Source: Bugula neritina
Taxonomy: Eukaryota > Bryozoa > Gymnolaemata > Cheilostomatida > Bugulidae
Assembly (NCBI GenBank): GCA_964035545.1
Contig: OZ037766.1
Coordinates: forward strand, 27,014,673-27,078,672
Length of the DNA: 64,000 nt
Reading direction: 5' to 3'
Numbering within the stretch: the stretch's first letter is position 1; every line of letters starts with the position of its first letter. Below the pieces are notes generated by a model, which was not told where the DNA came from, made no database searches, and saw nothing but the letters and a program-made list of their open reading frames with translations. The position numbers were made by a program, and so were the translations under genes. This document shows, one piece after another, positions 38,164 through 50,567 of this stretch.

Positions 38164-41100
38164 ATGAAAGTCGTATCTATAGAATTATTTGTGATTATTG
38201 GTTTGGTCTTCATAACATGTGAGTATACAAAGTAGAGTAAACCTATGAAGGTTTACAAATAATACTATGTATACTTCTATAAAGTATTATTAGAAGTTTT
38301 TTTATTATTGCCTACAGTTCAACAGCCACATTTGAGCACCTTTATTTATTTTACCAGACCCATAGCTAATAGTTATCATCTGTATGTATCTTTTTATATA
38401 TTCAATTCATGTTTCACCTTAACTATATGCACATAAAACTCACGCAAGTTTATAGTCACCTTCCCTGTGTGAAAACCCCTGATGAAAAGGTTTTTTTTGG
38501 TAAAACGAGCTAAGGACTCATTCAAATATGGCACAGGAGCAATTATGACTGGATGTTCTTCCTACACAGAGAGAAATATTAGTGCAGTGCTTGCACTAAA
38601 GTTGTTCAAAGAGCCTTTTATTGTCAGTATAGCCTGCACCACACCTCTAATAATTGTTAGACCTGCACTTATTTTGATGAAATTGAAAATTAATCCGATT
38701 AGTGTAAGCTGAAAAATATTTTGTAGTAGCTCTGAAACCACTTAGTTGTTCAGTCAACGCTACTTTTCACAAGTATTACGTAATTATCATCCCTAGGTCT
38801 TAATAAAGCTAAACAGTAATTGATAGGAGCAGAAAGTGAGATCAATGCTACAACTACATATGTTCAAGCAAAATTTTATTCACATAAGAATTATGGAACA
38901 ATTGGCAGTTGTTCACCTAACAACATTATTCGTTCACATGTGCACTAATGATGATCACAAACCTTTATAGGAAGCTAGGATAGAGTTGAACCCTACATTT
39001 GGGTCATTTCGATTGGTGCTTCCCAGTTAGATGCTATTTATACATTTTACGTGCAATTTATTTGAATACTATTGAAATATATGTGCATTTAAATAAATTT
39101 GAGTCAATTGCTTTTTATAATCGGCACACAAATAAATTTCTTTGCTCTGCATAAACCTATTAATTTTGCATTTTCTATATTTTTTGTTTTTTGAAAAAAT
39201 GTTATTATTAATGCATTTAATGCTTTTTTTCAACACAAATTTGAAAAAATTTAAATATTATTGCAAATATATCATATTAATGGTTATTTTATGTTTAGCA
39301 ATTGATATGAAAGTTATATAAGGGTATATAGGTATATAATACTTAGTACCAAAACAAAAAATACAACCTAACTGGGGAGCATATAAGTGGAATGAAACTC
39401 CTTCAACCTACTAGCTGTTTATGATTTCGAAATTTTTTTGAACCCAAGACATTTTCAAATAGCTTGTTACCAGACTACTATTAAACATTGCCCCACTCCG
39501 TTTATCAAAAACTTAAGTTGAATTTATCAACAAAAAATTTCAACTGCACATATCTCTTGCATGGGTAGTTTAGGCTTCACTAGTCAATTTCATTTATGGA
39601 AAGAAAAGCCAACTAATTTAAAATGTGTGTAAAAGAGAAATCAGGGAGATGCACCATTAAACTCCAATGTACTCAGTTATCAGCAAATGTGTTTCAAACA
39701 AGAAGCCTAAAATTAACAATGAAACAAGCTACTGAATAGTCAATTGTGGATCAGGTGAACCACTTCAAAAGCCTTGTGTAAACTTGTGTAAACTACCTGG
39801 TGGAACAAAAGAAGATGTTGCATAACAGAGCTATAGTAAGGAAATATTTAAATTGTAATTCAAAGGCAAGAAACTGGCTTACCAAACATCGAAAGAGCAA
39901 AACAAAGGTTATTACATAACAGCACATAGTTTTCATTCACTGCTATTGACGGAAGAAATATTCTGCCGGCATAGTGAACACCAGAGGCTCAGACTAAGAG
40001 GTTGTGCTTTGAGATTCAGTGAATTTGTGCTTCCAAACAACCTCACAACATGGAAAACATTGAATCATTTCATCACATGGGTAAAGATTGCAGCTACCTC
40101 TCAGAGATAGAAGATGATCACTTTCTTTCAGAGTTAGGAACTGAAGTTGTCATTGCAGCAAAAGGTAAGCTCAATCATTTGCCTAACGTTGTCATTTTGA
40201 TTTTATATCACAATCACAATGACAGTATGACTATTGCTGTAGACAGATAATTGAATTTGTGCAACTATAACTTTTAAGAGACCACATTAACTGATATTTC
40301 CCAAACTACTCTATTCCTATATCAATTTGATACAAGTTTTCCTGTAACAATATAGCGTTTTATGTAGCGTTTTATTTCCACTTCACCTTCTAGCAATTTG
40401 TGCTAAATTCATTAATTTGAATCCCCCCCCCCATTGTAGAAGTATTCATATTGTTAATAATGCAGTTTAGCAGCCTACAAGTAGTTATTAGCCTTAAGCA
40501 GCTGCCAAGCTAGCTTCTTGTTTTATAGCTAAGTACCAAAATGCCAATATTAGTGGTGAGTTGGCAAAAAAATTTATTAACTTCCGTGCTACCAGTTTAT
40601 TCTTTTATTTATCTTTGCTCAGCACAATTAAATATAAAAACATGTTTAAGTAACAATATTTTTCTTGGTAGTACTTTATTTGTTTTGCAATTTATAGACA
40701 TACTGAAACTTATCAATATCTGTTATCTCGATATGAGGGGTCCGTATAAAATGCTGACTCCAGCTTAAATTGTGGTTCACTGACATTTTGAAATAATTTT
40801 AATGCAGAGAAGCTTCTATTAACTGAACTAATTATGCCCAACAGCTCTTGCATTTGTAATTAAGAAAGAAGTAAAATAAAATGATGGCCAAAATTGTTAC
40901 TAAATTTTGATAAGCTCAAACTAACCCAAACACTACGCCACATAATGATCATAAGTTTGCCAAAGCCTGTATCAGTGTATGGTTATTCAGAATCAAACGA
41001 TTGGTACGATGGTGCTGAAAATATGCTGAAAGATTCATAGCTAACATCATTGATACTATTAGTTTTGGCCTTAGACTTCAGCTTCTTCAAAGTTGAACTT

Positions 41101-44100
41101 AATTTATAAGCTGCTTGTGATTGTATATCTTAACCAAATGTTTACTGTTCATACTAATACAGTTTAAATATTACCCAACTTTTATTTTTTGTTGTAGATC
41201 CCATAACATTTTTTAAGAACATGCACTCAAAGATGCTGAATAGGAGCACAAAAAAGAATTTGACCGCTACAAAACTTTGAATCATGCTGAGACCTTCAGC
41301 CTGCAAGCAGGCGCACTCACCACTACATTACAAGCGTCACTGGGTGCTCTCGACACTACACCATACCCACTTTTCAAGAACTCAGCTGCCTTTTTTATAC
41401 CACTCCTTCAAGCTTCCCTGACCACTCAACTCCTCTCGGAGTTCTACCACACTTTACTAACCGCTGGAATTAGTTATAAAACTTCCCCCTCCCCCCCTCC
41501 CGTACTTGAGTTACTATCACAGACCTCGGACTTGCACACAGGTGTGCTAACCATTACACACCACAACTGCTTGGTTATCGCTACACTACAGAGCAAGAAT
41601 GTAATGACACACACTATGGCCTTAGCAGGTTCTGCTAATATTGAGAAAAGTTAACTGAATTTACAGTCGTAGAAAAATTCTACAAATGCTTATTTTCATG
41701 TTTTTTTTTCTTATTTTAATCTTTAGAAGTTATTTTTTGTTGCATTTCTTATATTCAACTATCATATACAATAAAATCCACATTACTATACTCTCATACT
41801 GGTTAGAAGTTATGACAAGTTAGTTCAGAGTGATCAGTAATAATTTTTGCAGAAGCTTATTTCCAACAAAAATTAGAGCAGCATGGAACATTTATAAGTT
41901 CAGCTTTGAATATAACTTGGTTCAGCATTGAGCATATCTAAGATCATCATTGAACAGAAATAAGATCATCATTAAACATATATAATATCACTATTGAGCA
42001 TAAATAAGATCACCATTGAACATATATAATATCACTATTGAACATAAATAAGATCACTATTAAACATATATAATATCACTATTGAGCATAAATAAGATCA
42101 CCATCGAAAATATTTAAGCTCACCATTGAACATATATAAGATCACCATTGAACATAACTTGGCTCATTGTGATAAATACAAAGAATCAACTTCACAACTC
42201 TTTATATCAACATTGATCTAACATACTATTCACTGTGAACAGTACCTGACACTAATTTCTATTCACTGCTGGTCAATTTAGGGATCCAAAAAACGAGAGG
42301 TTTTAGTTGTCAGCTTATGTTCACTCTAACACTAATATTTCTCTCTGTGTAACATCACCAATGGTCTTTGTTGGACTCGAATCCATGATTTTGTACTTAC
42401 TAGGCAAACGCCCTAATCTCTAGACCACGGCTGCTCCCTCCTTTATAATATGCATATATTCAATAAAAATATTTTTTTATTTTTTAAAAATTTACTGTGC
42501 AGTAATTGAAAAAAGATTTTCTCAATATAATTATAATATATACCTTGTTATAAAATGGAGGAAATCGCTTTGTGACACTTTTCAATTTCAAATGACATCA
42601 TGCTTTTTCAAAATATCTATTAACCTGAATTTGTATCTTAGATCACGTATATTATATAAATAGTCATTGACGTTATGCAATATTCTCATAAATTGATGGA
42701 TATTTAATTCAACACCAACACCTATATTAAGTTATTAATGATAATTTAAAAGCTTGTATAATCAAAGGTTGTATTTATACAAAACATGTTTTTCAAATTC
42801 GAATCAACATAGAAAAATTAAAAAATAGATTGAAAACATCATTGAAAATATTTTTAGAAATAAGTTATTTTATATCAGAAAAAGATTTTTCAATAAGTCT
42901 TTAACGTTAAAGGTAGATAATTGATCTATCATAAGCCTGAATGTTTTTATACTATAATACACTGCCTATTGGTAAAACTATCCAACTTTATTTATTTTGA
43001 GTAAGTTCAATTATTAGGTTATACTTCTAAAGTCCTCTTCTGATTAATCAAATAAATTTTATAAGCTAAATTCAATGTTATTTATTATATTCAGCATTAC
43101 GTAATAATTGTTATAATAACTTTTCAAATTAAAACTGATATTGAATTGAAACATCCACATAAAAATACTCAGAGCTATATGAGTACTGAAAGAGACGGCA
43201 AATATTTGGCAAGTTACAGTTGAGAACAGTTTCCTTCTTTAGGAACTCTTCCTTGTTCTGTATTTTCAATTTATAAATCGTAGTAATGTGTATTTAAAAC
43301 CTGACTCAGGTGGAGACCAATCTAAAGATACATATTATAATCCTGATTAATTGAAGAGTAGAGATGGTACACACAGCTACAGATATTTTGGCAATGTTTT
43401 CACTGAAAGCTGTTTTAAGCCTAGATATATATAGATGTTGATGTTACACATCAGCTTTTACTGAGCATGTCAGATTAAAGATGGCATACATTGCCTGATT
43501 TTTTTAAATACTGAGTATGCATAGCTTCAACATCCTTTTTCACTCATGTCCAGTTTCATGCAGCATGTTATTTATTTGCATGGTAATACAACCTTGAGTT
43601 ATTGACATAATTTTACATTGTGCATGAAACTTTTAAGCCGTGTAGGATTTTTGGTTTAATTACAAATTAAGACAAACAGTTCTAAAAAAGATATAGGTAA
43701 TAAGTAACCAATATGCTAGTCTTTTAATGTATTTATGTTATAATTGTAAATTATTGATTTACAATTATAATTGTAAAAATTTTGGTATGTATGTAAAACT
43801 ACATTCATAAATAAAAAAACAAGTTTCTTTTAAATACTGAAGTAACTACAGCATTTTTTATTCTCCTAAATGTTGATTATAACTGATTTCTGAACCACAA
43901 TATGTGATGCCAAATAAATATTTGAGGCTCACAAGTTCTTATAATAGAATGTCTTTCTTAAACTGTTTGTTGTATTTCACCGCACACAAAGTAAATAAAT
44001 CATAATATAGATAGTTCAGCTCATGTCTTTTCAGACACTGGAATCATAAGTACTGCTGAAGGAAGGGTGATTAGATTGGGAAGGTGCTCACAAAGAAACT

Positions 44101-44162
44101 GTGAATCAAGCAGAAATGGGTGGAAAAAGAACATGTTTAGAAGAGCAAAACAAAAAGGCTGA
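38164..44162 (+). CDS. Secreted CSQRNC-loop peptide, cationic (family member 1)
   Basis: Exon 38164-38218 gives MKVVSIELFVIIGLVFIT and one base, then donor gtgagt. An upstream 5'UTR acceptor lies at 38110-38111 (ttttgttttag). Exon 44035-44162, after 'tcatgtcttttcag', reads in matching phase: YTGIISTAEG, then RVIRLGRCSQRNCESS and RNGWKKNMFRRAKQKG. The product is 60 residues. TAEG corresponds to the TES and NVEG signal-cleavage regions of the relatives. The predicted mature peptide is strongly basic, with a WKK..FRRAKQK tail typical of membrane-active or nucleic-acid-binding peptides. The 5.8-kb intron carries a SINE split by a 3.8-kb transposon; without them it would be about 1.8 kb, near the size of its relatives. 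The pairing of these two exons is inferred from phase and homology. Each exon taken alone is better supported. Confidence 0.55.
40050..41280 (+). CDS. Two-exon small gene inside the transposon (65 residues)
   Basis: Exon 40050-40164 encodes MENIESFHHMGKDCSYLSEI, continues as EDDHFLSELGTEVVIAAK and ends at a consensus donor (aaag|gtaagc). The acceptor 'ttttttgttgtag' opens 41198-41280, which joins in frame as DPITFFKNMHSKML and ends KNLTATKL, then TGA. The product is acidic at the N-terminus and basic at the C-terminus, with no signal peptide or membrane segment. I recognise no transposase motif. It could be a remnant of the element's own gene, a captured host gene or chance. The paired splice sites and in-phase join argue for a real transcript. 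Confidence 0.45.
41940..42172. repeat. ~22-bp tandem repeats in the transposon's right end
   Basis: About ten alternating copies of units like aagatcaccattgaacatata and atatcactattgagcataa. Near-terminal repeats are common in TIR transposons and may bind transposase, but no function is shown here. Confidence 0.92.
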
Positions 44163-44687
44163 TTTAAACATCAACAGCTCGATCATTTGTATGCTTGACA
44201 GCTTTAATGAAAATAAAGAAGCTATCTAAAGATTTGCTAAATCTATTTTATTAATAAAGGAAGACTCATACAAGCTGTATATGCTATTAGAAATCAATAT
44301 TAGAATGAGTTTGCTAAATGAAAAATAAACGTATTATAACTATTACACTGCATTAACCAGATGTACCATAAAAACCTTCTTTATTCAAACATTTCACATT
44401 TTGGTGCTTCTAGCAACCTGTTATTAAAAAAATATTACATTTACAAGATAATTGTTGGGTTTTTCTTAAATTCATAGACAGCTCGTGTTAAAAATCTAAT
44501 AAAAACAAAATTTGATGATAAAATAGAATATAAAGTGCAATAAATATGATTGGTTTACAAATTACATAAGTTTTGGGCTAATAATTGTTGTGAATGTAAT
44601 GAAGCTGGCATGACTCAATTTTAAAACATGATTGAAGATACTATGAATTTTTTTGTTTTGAGCAAAACTTGAAATAGCTAAGAGGTT

Positions 44688-44743
44688 GGGGTTAACGCCT
44701 ATTAGGTCATAGGTCAAAGGCGTTAACCCCTATGACCTAATAG
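44688..44743. repeat. Interleaved double inverted repeat
   Basis: Segments in order: ggggttaacgcc (44688-44699), tattaggtcatag (44700-44712), a 6-nt spacer, ggcgttaacccc (44719-44730), then ctatgacctaata (44730-44742). The first pairs with the third and the second with the fourth, an A-B-A'-B' order like an H-type pseudoknot. Confidence 0.9.
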
Positions 44744-45345
44744 TAATTACAATATTCTACCAACTTTGAGTTTTGGTGCTAAATAGTTTACCTAATTTTA
44801 CATATTAACCATTTTTATCATTATTTGTGACCTTTTAACCTCTGCATAGGAAAATGATAAATCTGAAAAAGCCTATAAACATATTCTCCAGTAAAAAATG
44901 ACTTGCGAATGTGTCACTTTTTACTTTTTAGTAATAACTGATATTGGTTTAGTATAGCTTAAGCAACATAGCATCTGCAATGAGTGCTTTTGTCATCTAA
45001 GCTTATTATTATAATCTAGTCAAACTTAGTATCCTGCTTAAGGCTGAACTGCAGGTGATGATGTAAACAGTTTATTACTTTTATTGATTAATAAGAAATA
45101 ATTTAACTTGAGGTTTAATTGATTCTATAGGCTGACTAAAACTACATGCAGCAGCCTCCTAAATGCCTTAAACTGTGAGGAACTAATGCAATTTATCAAA
45201 TAAGTTGTTTTTCCTGTCCGTTAATCTAGAGTAGCTCATGATTGGACAAAAAAACTTAAACTAACCAAAAAGTGCTGTGGTCCTAATCTTAAAATGCGGC
45301 AAAATTCTTAAGAGGTTAGGATCTAGGTGTAATGCAATAGTCTTG

Positions 45346-45353
45346 TATAAATA
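45346..45353 (+). promoter_or_regulatory. TATA box of peptide gene 2
   Basis: TATAAATA is followed about 75 bp later by a consensus donor at 45421 (taatag|gtaagc). This defines a non-coding first exon of roughly 45 bases (about 45377-45420). The layout matches the TATA, short leader exon and donor of the genes at 49.8, 54.2 and 59.9 kb. Confidence 0.55.
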
Positions 45354-45987
45354 AGAAAATCATTTTAGTAAAGCTTATTAGTAAGTTGAAATCCTTGCTG
45401 GAGTTAACACAACGTAATAGGTAAGCGAGAATATTATAATTCTATTTTTCATATAGACATGCATGAAATAAGGCCATCTTCAGTCAGTAGGGATGAAGGT
45501 TGAAAAAGTATATAGAAATTTTCTGACTCCTAAAGCATGTTGTTTTTATAAAAAGAGCTACCTCTAAAAAGATGTGTTTCGTCAAAGCATTTCATTGTTT
45601 TGGTGTTTCTAGTTTATACAATGAAATCCTTTAGTCTACTCACATTATTAATTTTGTCTACCCAATTTTTGTAATATAACTTGTGTATAATTTAACTATA
45701 AAATAAAATTTAGTATTAGCTATACAAATTTGATTTAGAATTTTGTATTATATTAAAAATATAAAATAACCAGTGAGAAAAACAGCTAAAGATGCTTCTT
45801 TTACAGCACAGAGCAGAAAAAAACAATCAAAATGCATAATGCAATATATTAGGTATTATTTATTATAATGAGCACCCACTGCATTATAATATAATGTGCA
45901 TTATAGTATTTATATCTAGCACAAAATAAGTTTGATATATTTTTTAGTAGCGAGAAAGACGTAAGGAGCTGTTAAAAGAAGTCCATT

Positions 45988-46544
45988 ATGAAAGCAATAG
46001 CTCAAGCATTCTACTTGTTTACTCTCATAATATGTAAGTACATGCATGGCTGCCTGCATTTATTACTTGTGAAATATGCTGTGAATATGTGTACGTAAGC
46101 ATATACATTTTATGTGTATATATGTGGGATATACGCTAGTCATAGAAAAAAATTATCTTAGATATTTCAACAATTTTGTAAGATACTTTATTTATTAATA
46201 ATTTTCTTTCAGTAAAACAATGTTTTTTTTAGTTTACATTATAAACGTAGTGCTTCTATAACTATTAGGTACATGAATTGCTTAAAGGTTGTGAAATATT
46301 TTGAGCTGATTTTAATTCCTAATGTAAGTTATAACTTTCTCAACAAATAAACTGTTGCATATATTTTTAATTAATTTAAAATATGCATGTGATTGTTTTA
46401 GGTGCAGGATTCATCATAAGAACAGAGAGTATATTTTGGCCTCGGCCAGGCTGCAAAAACTGTATGTCTCAGTTAAACCACCTTAAAGATCCTCTTCATG
46501 CCCTCAAGAATATAATCTCACATTCTTCTGAAAACGACAACTGA
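45988..46544 (+). CDS. Secreted GCKNC-loop peptide (family member 2)
   Basis: Coding exons 45988-46033 and 46402-46544 encode 62 residues. The signal part is MKAIAQAFYLFTLII with the intron splitting the next Cys codon (T|GT). Exon two continues CAGFIIRTES, then IFWPRPGCKNCMSQL and a longer tail, LNHLKDPLHALKNIISHSSE plus NDN. It has the same T|GT split and the same AG-hydrophobic-TES start as the other members, but the loop is shorter (CxxC) and the tail is the longest and could form an amphipathic helix. A leader acceptor lies at about 45949 ('attttttag') and a poly(A) signal AATAAA at 46618-46623. Tight 370-bp second intron. Confidence 0.8.
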
Positions 46545-46623
46545 TCAGTCTAACAAATTTCTGGAGCAACTATAATTACCTTGCAACACTTATAATTAGT
46601 GCACTACCTATTTGTGCAATAAA

Positions 46624-49560
46624 ATGTTATATAGAAACTATTTAATGTAATATCATGTACCATATTATATACTACTTGAGTATAATATGTCATAAACTAT
46701 ATTTGGTATACCAAAAGCGTACGTAAATTTATTATAATCTATTTGCAGACATATACACATTTAAAGACGCAAGTATTTTTCTCAGTATTGTTTATAAGTT
46801 TGACAAAACAGGATAAAATATTGTGAACAGTATATGGCTACATAACTCATTTTTCTGTTGCTGAATGTATAATAATCCCATTGTTTTAAAAATTTATAGT
46901 TTGATTGTATGTGTAACCATATGCATCATGTTTATTCAAATAAAATCTTATAATTTTTTTAAATCAATTTTCTAAACTAGTAAAATTTTAGTTTAGTTTA
47001 TATACATTGCACACTGTAAATGCTAGTATTAAGTAAACAAAACTGCTTTTGGTTATTTAGTAATTATTTTACAAATAAAATACATATTTTGCTTAAATTT
47101 TAAACATGGCTATTTAAAACAAATTACATTATTTTAACTGTTGACAAATTGATTCTAATGATATTGAAAGTTTTAAAATGTTTAATACAACAGAACTAAG
47201 CACATGTAAAGTTCAAATGAATGCATGGACAACACAGAGTTGCTTCTGATAAAATTACAGAAACCAAAATTTGGAGTGATAGCTGGTTTCGTAATGGTAG
47301 AACCGGCTCCAGTAGCTTTAGAAATTGTTGAATCATTGTTCAAGCAAAATAATAATTAGTTAAACTTTCCAGGAAATATAATCACATGGCAAGTGATGTA
47401 AAAAGTTGTTTTAATTTATATTTTCTTGTAAAAGCTACTAGTGTTAGACAATCTGCATTGAGTTTTGTTTCAAAGAAGCTAAAAAAAGGTTACAGGCAAA
47501 TCAAATAATTCTGAAAAAATAAATAAATAAAACTATTTCTTCCATGGTTGCATGCTATCAAAAGGTTGTACATGTTTAAAACACTTTTCGTGATTTGTTT
47601 ACTAAATAGTTTTAAGTAAACTGATTAGTTGCAGTATGATTATAATCTCTGTTACAAAAAATATACATTTTACGGGAATCTAATAAATTTAGCTAAGATT
47701 ACTGCTTATTAAGGATTTTCATGTTTTGAAATTTAGTGCACATTTAAATTCATATATAAACTATTTTTTTAACGGTTTAGTTGGCAAGAATAAACAGAAG
47801 TGTTTGGTTATATGACAGGCTTATTAGTATAAAATACTATCTATAATACATCCTTGTTTAGTTCAAAACAAATTGCTACCAAACCCAATTGTAGCTTTGA
47901 GTTTTTTATTCAAATGCCTGAATAATATATCATGAAATACTTTTATTAATACAAATTCTTGTTTTGCTTTGTAGTTGAAGGATGTTGGAATTACAATTAG
48001 AGCAAGCTACTAAATTCATTTGCTTTTGATCATATACTGAGCAACCTTTTAAACTCAAATTTTATGTTTATAAATGCATTTATTACCTGCAAAAAAATGG
48101 CTTAATTGATCATTATAGCTACGACTAGTTACTAGGACAACTTGCAATAAAATAAAAGTAAAATTAGTGCAATGAGCTATAATCACTTTGTAGTGGAATT
48201 ATGCTTATATATAAGCACTATTGGTAGTGAATTGAAGAAAACTGGAATAATTGTATAAACAAATTTGTTCACTACATATGTTCGTGGTTCACGCAAAAAC
48301 CACTCAATTACTTTTTCATAATTAGCAGCAAGTAGATGTCATGTCTTTTTTAAGCAGTTTCTTTATCAGGAGACTATATTGCTCTAAATTATTGCATTTA
48401 GACTTTAAAAAATATGCTTAGCAATTCCTTTATTTTACATTGCTCAAACTACCGAAAGAATAAGCCAGTTTGTGTAAGTTCATTTTTTTCAGCATTTAAC
48501 TCAGCATAGTTCTATGCTAAAGTTTAGTTTCTGTGTGCATCCTTAATTATATGCAGCTGATGAAAAAATGCTGTGACTTCTGGCTTTAAATCTAGACCGT
48601 GCCAAATTATATGTTATAATTATCATTGATTTTTTTACAGTTGAAGCTGGTTCAGTTCTTGCACTCTGCTTAGTTTCGCTAAGCTGGGATGGGTATAGGG
48701 CGTCTCTCAGGATGTTAACTAATCCTATCAGAACTGTCGTCACATATAAGATGCATATCAGCTTTTATTCACATTTATTCCATGTAGTGCCATTTAGTTT
48801 ACAATTATTTGTACGGTGTATTAGCATTTCCAACTAGTAAGGCGATTTTTTCCAAAGGCAGACCTATAAAATCATAGTATTGTATACGTTTTATTTTCTT
48901 CTGCATCTTTCTTAGCTTCCACTCATTAGTCCCAAATTAAATAACAACCACAAATAAGTATATCACTATATTATAACGAATTTTTATTATTTTAGAAAAA
49001 TGCGCAAATATAGTGGATTGAAGACCTCTTGTATTGTAGAAATGAAACTGATATGTATTTGTTCGCACTATGGGGAACTTACTTTTGAAAAATTTCTGCT
49101 GAATATATTTTTATATTTTAAATGTTATATATACATAGCTTATTTTAACACATTTTGACATCAGTGACAGAAAAGACCTTAAAGGTATATCAAACAAGTA
49201 TATATCTATTTGTTAAATGTAATATTATAATGTTTTCATTATATTTTCTATATACATGTTTTGGATATTTTTGTTTTCTATATTATTGTATGATTTGCTC
49301 TGTGCACAGAAACCTTTACTGAATTAATTAGGTCAGTATTTACCTCTTTTGTACTACTGGTAGTTTTAGCTGTCAGAATAATTCTAAAAGTTTCATTTAT
49401 ATAGTTTGATGCTCCCTAAACTAAATTATCAATCGGTGGTCTTTATCTGGATAGTTAGTAAATATTAGAAAGCTATTTAAATTCAATTTACCTCAAAAGT
49501 TAATACTATTCACTGTTTTCACTTAGTTAATGTGGTAAGCTTATAGTGACTGAAAAAGCT
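46624..49560. other. Spacer
   Basis: AT-rich spacer with no supported gene. The exception worth noting is the GC-richer block at 48641-48736, listed separately. Confidence 0.5.
48641..48736. other. GC-richer block: possible exon or folded RNA
   Basis: It follows a good acceptor (gatttttttacag). In phase 1 the plus strand reads EAGSVLALCLVSLSWDGYRA and onward to a TAG at about 48837. The minus strand is also open for 66 codons. The block can also fold: cagttct (48653-48659) with agaactg (48730-48736), and gcttag-tttcg-ctaagc inside. I cannot choose between a decayed exon, an RNA and a repeat fragment. Confidence 0.25.
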
Positions 49561-49770
49561 ATTAGTTTATTCCCACTTTAGTTGACTGGCCAAAATATTC
49601 AAACATTCTTATCCTGTTTCACTCAGTGATTCATATTTATGGAATGACCAAATGACTGGTGATGAACTACATTAACCTTCTAGATGGTTCTGATTCAGTA
49701 GTATTTACAGCTAGCATGTTAATCTTGTGAGCAGGGGTTTAGAGGTGTACCATAAGCCAATAGCTATAGG

Positions 49771-49850
49771 TATAAAACTTGGTTATTATTGATTAGATTT
49801 TCATTATTTTGCCAGTCCTTTTAGAGAACGGATATACACTTCATATTAAG
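49771..49850 (+). promoter_or_regulatory. TATA box and non-coding first exon of peptide gene 3
   Basis: TATAAAAC at 49771-49778, a probable start near 49801, and a leader exon ending at a donor 49850|gtaagt. About 250 bp upstream and the leader align with 53960-54240 and 59705-59990 ('ttcttatcctgttt', 'tataa', 'ttcattattttgcyagtcc', 'ttatattaag|gtaagt'). Confidence 0.7.
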
Positions 49851-50567
49851 GTAAGTGAAAGTTTTAGCTTAGTTTTTGTTTTATGAGCCTGTTTATACAT
49901 GAACTTGAAGTAAAGACGATTTTCTGCATGCAGATCTGAAATCCTCACAGAAATACTTATTTTATATATACAGTGTCAAAGTACTAGCTAAGATATGTGT
50001 AAAAAATCACCTCTTCGCTATAGCTATTCACTATTTGATGTGTCTTTAAACAAATAAATCATTGCATATTTTAATTGCTTCAAAATAATATATATATCAT
50101 TATATGCTATGGAACATTTAAAAAATCAGAGAATGGTTGTTTTTAAAGAAAAAGAAATGCCATCAGAAACTCTTTGAAATCTAAATTAAAAGGCGTTAAG
50201 TTGAGAAAGTCAGGTGTAGCAGAGTTTATATTTGTTAACATATAGATGCATCAATTTTCCATCTAATGTTTTAAATTATAAAATGTCACGTGAAGTAAAC
50301 AAATAGAGTTTGAGCAGTACGTGCTATCTAGTTATAATCTAATGATGAGTATAAAATTTACAATAATCAAGCTGATTCTATTTAATTTACTTTTGTGTGG
50401 AATATTTACGCATTCCACTTCCGTTACATAGATCAGTTCAATTGATAAATTTGAAAGCGATGTACTAAAACCGGCTGGATGCTTACTAATAAAATTTTCA
50501 ACAGAGAGAGTTTTAGTATAATGATGTGCGTACTTTTTTTAGAGTCTGTACACTACTTCAGAAAAAC

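Larger units (their letters stand above)
38565..42349. mobile_element. 3.8-kb DNA transposon, TA target site, 20-bp perfect TIRs
   Basis: The element starts CACAGAGAGAAATATTAGTG and ends with the exact reverse complement. TA flanks both sides (38563-38564 and 42350-42351). TIR-plus-TA is the signature of the Tc1/mariner superfamily, though other TA-targeting groups exist. No long transposase frame is present, so it is probably non-autonomous or an internally replaced derivative. The interior contains a possible two-exon gene (40050-41280), a tRNA-like patch near 41520-41580 and 22-bp tandem repeats near the right end. It interrupts a SINE and so is younger than that SINE copy. Confidence 0.9.
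38437..42440 (-). mobile_element. tRNA-derived SINE split by a transposon
   Basis: The tail half is at 38437-38564 (tcacgcaagtttatagtcac...ctggatgttcttccta). The head half is at about 42350-42440 (taacatcaccaatggtc...gactcgaatcc...accacggctgct). Joining cttccta with acatcaccaatgg restores the uninterrupted sequence seen at 30.26 kb (cttcctaacattaccaatgg), with TA shared by both edges. Confidence 0.92.

Noticed and set aside
38317-38446. Alternative second exon for the signal exon at 38164 (FQQPHLSTFIYFTRPIANSY and onward).
   Set aside because: It would need a 98-bp intron, runs into the SINE tail and lacks the cysteine loop. The 44035 exon is preferred, but this is not excluded.
41277-41654. 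125-residue open frame.
   Set aside because: It starts inside the stop region of a better supported exon, overlaps a tRNA-like patch and has repeat-like composition. No homologue recognised.
44085-44102. CSQRNC resembles the ring of vasopressin/conopressin peptides (six-residue ring with Arg4-Asn5).
   Set aside because: No neurophysin domain, no Pro-X-Gly-Lys-Arg amidation and cleavage signal after the ring, and relatives have five- or four-residue loops. The likeness is probably chance.
48653-48736. 5S rRNA or 5S-derived SINE.
   Set aside because: Short words look like the 5S box C region, but order and spacing do not fit.
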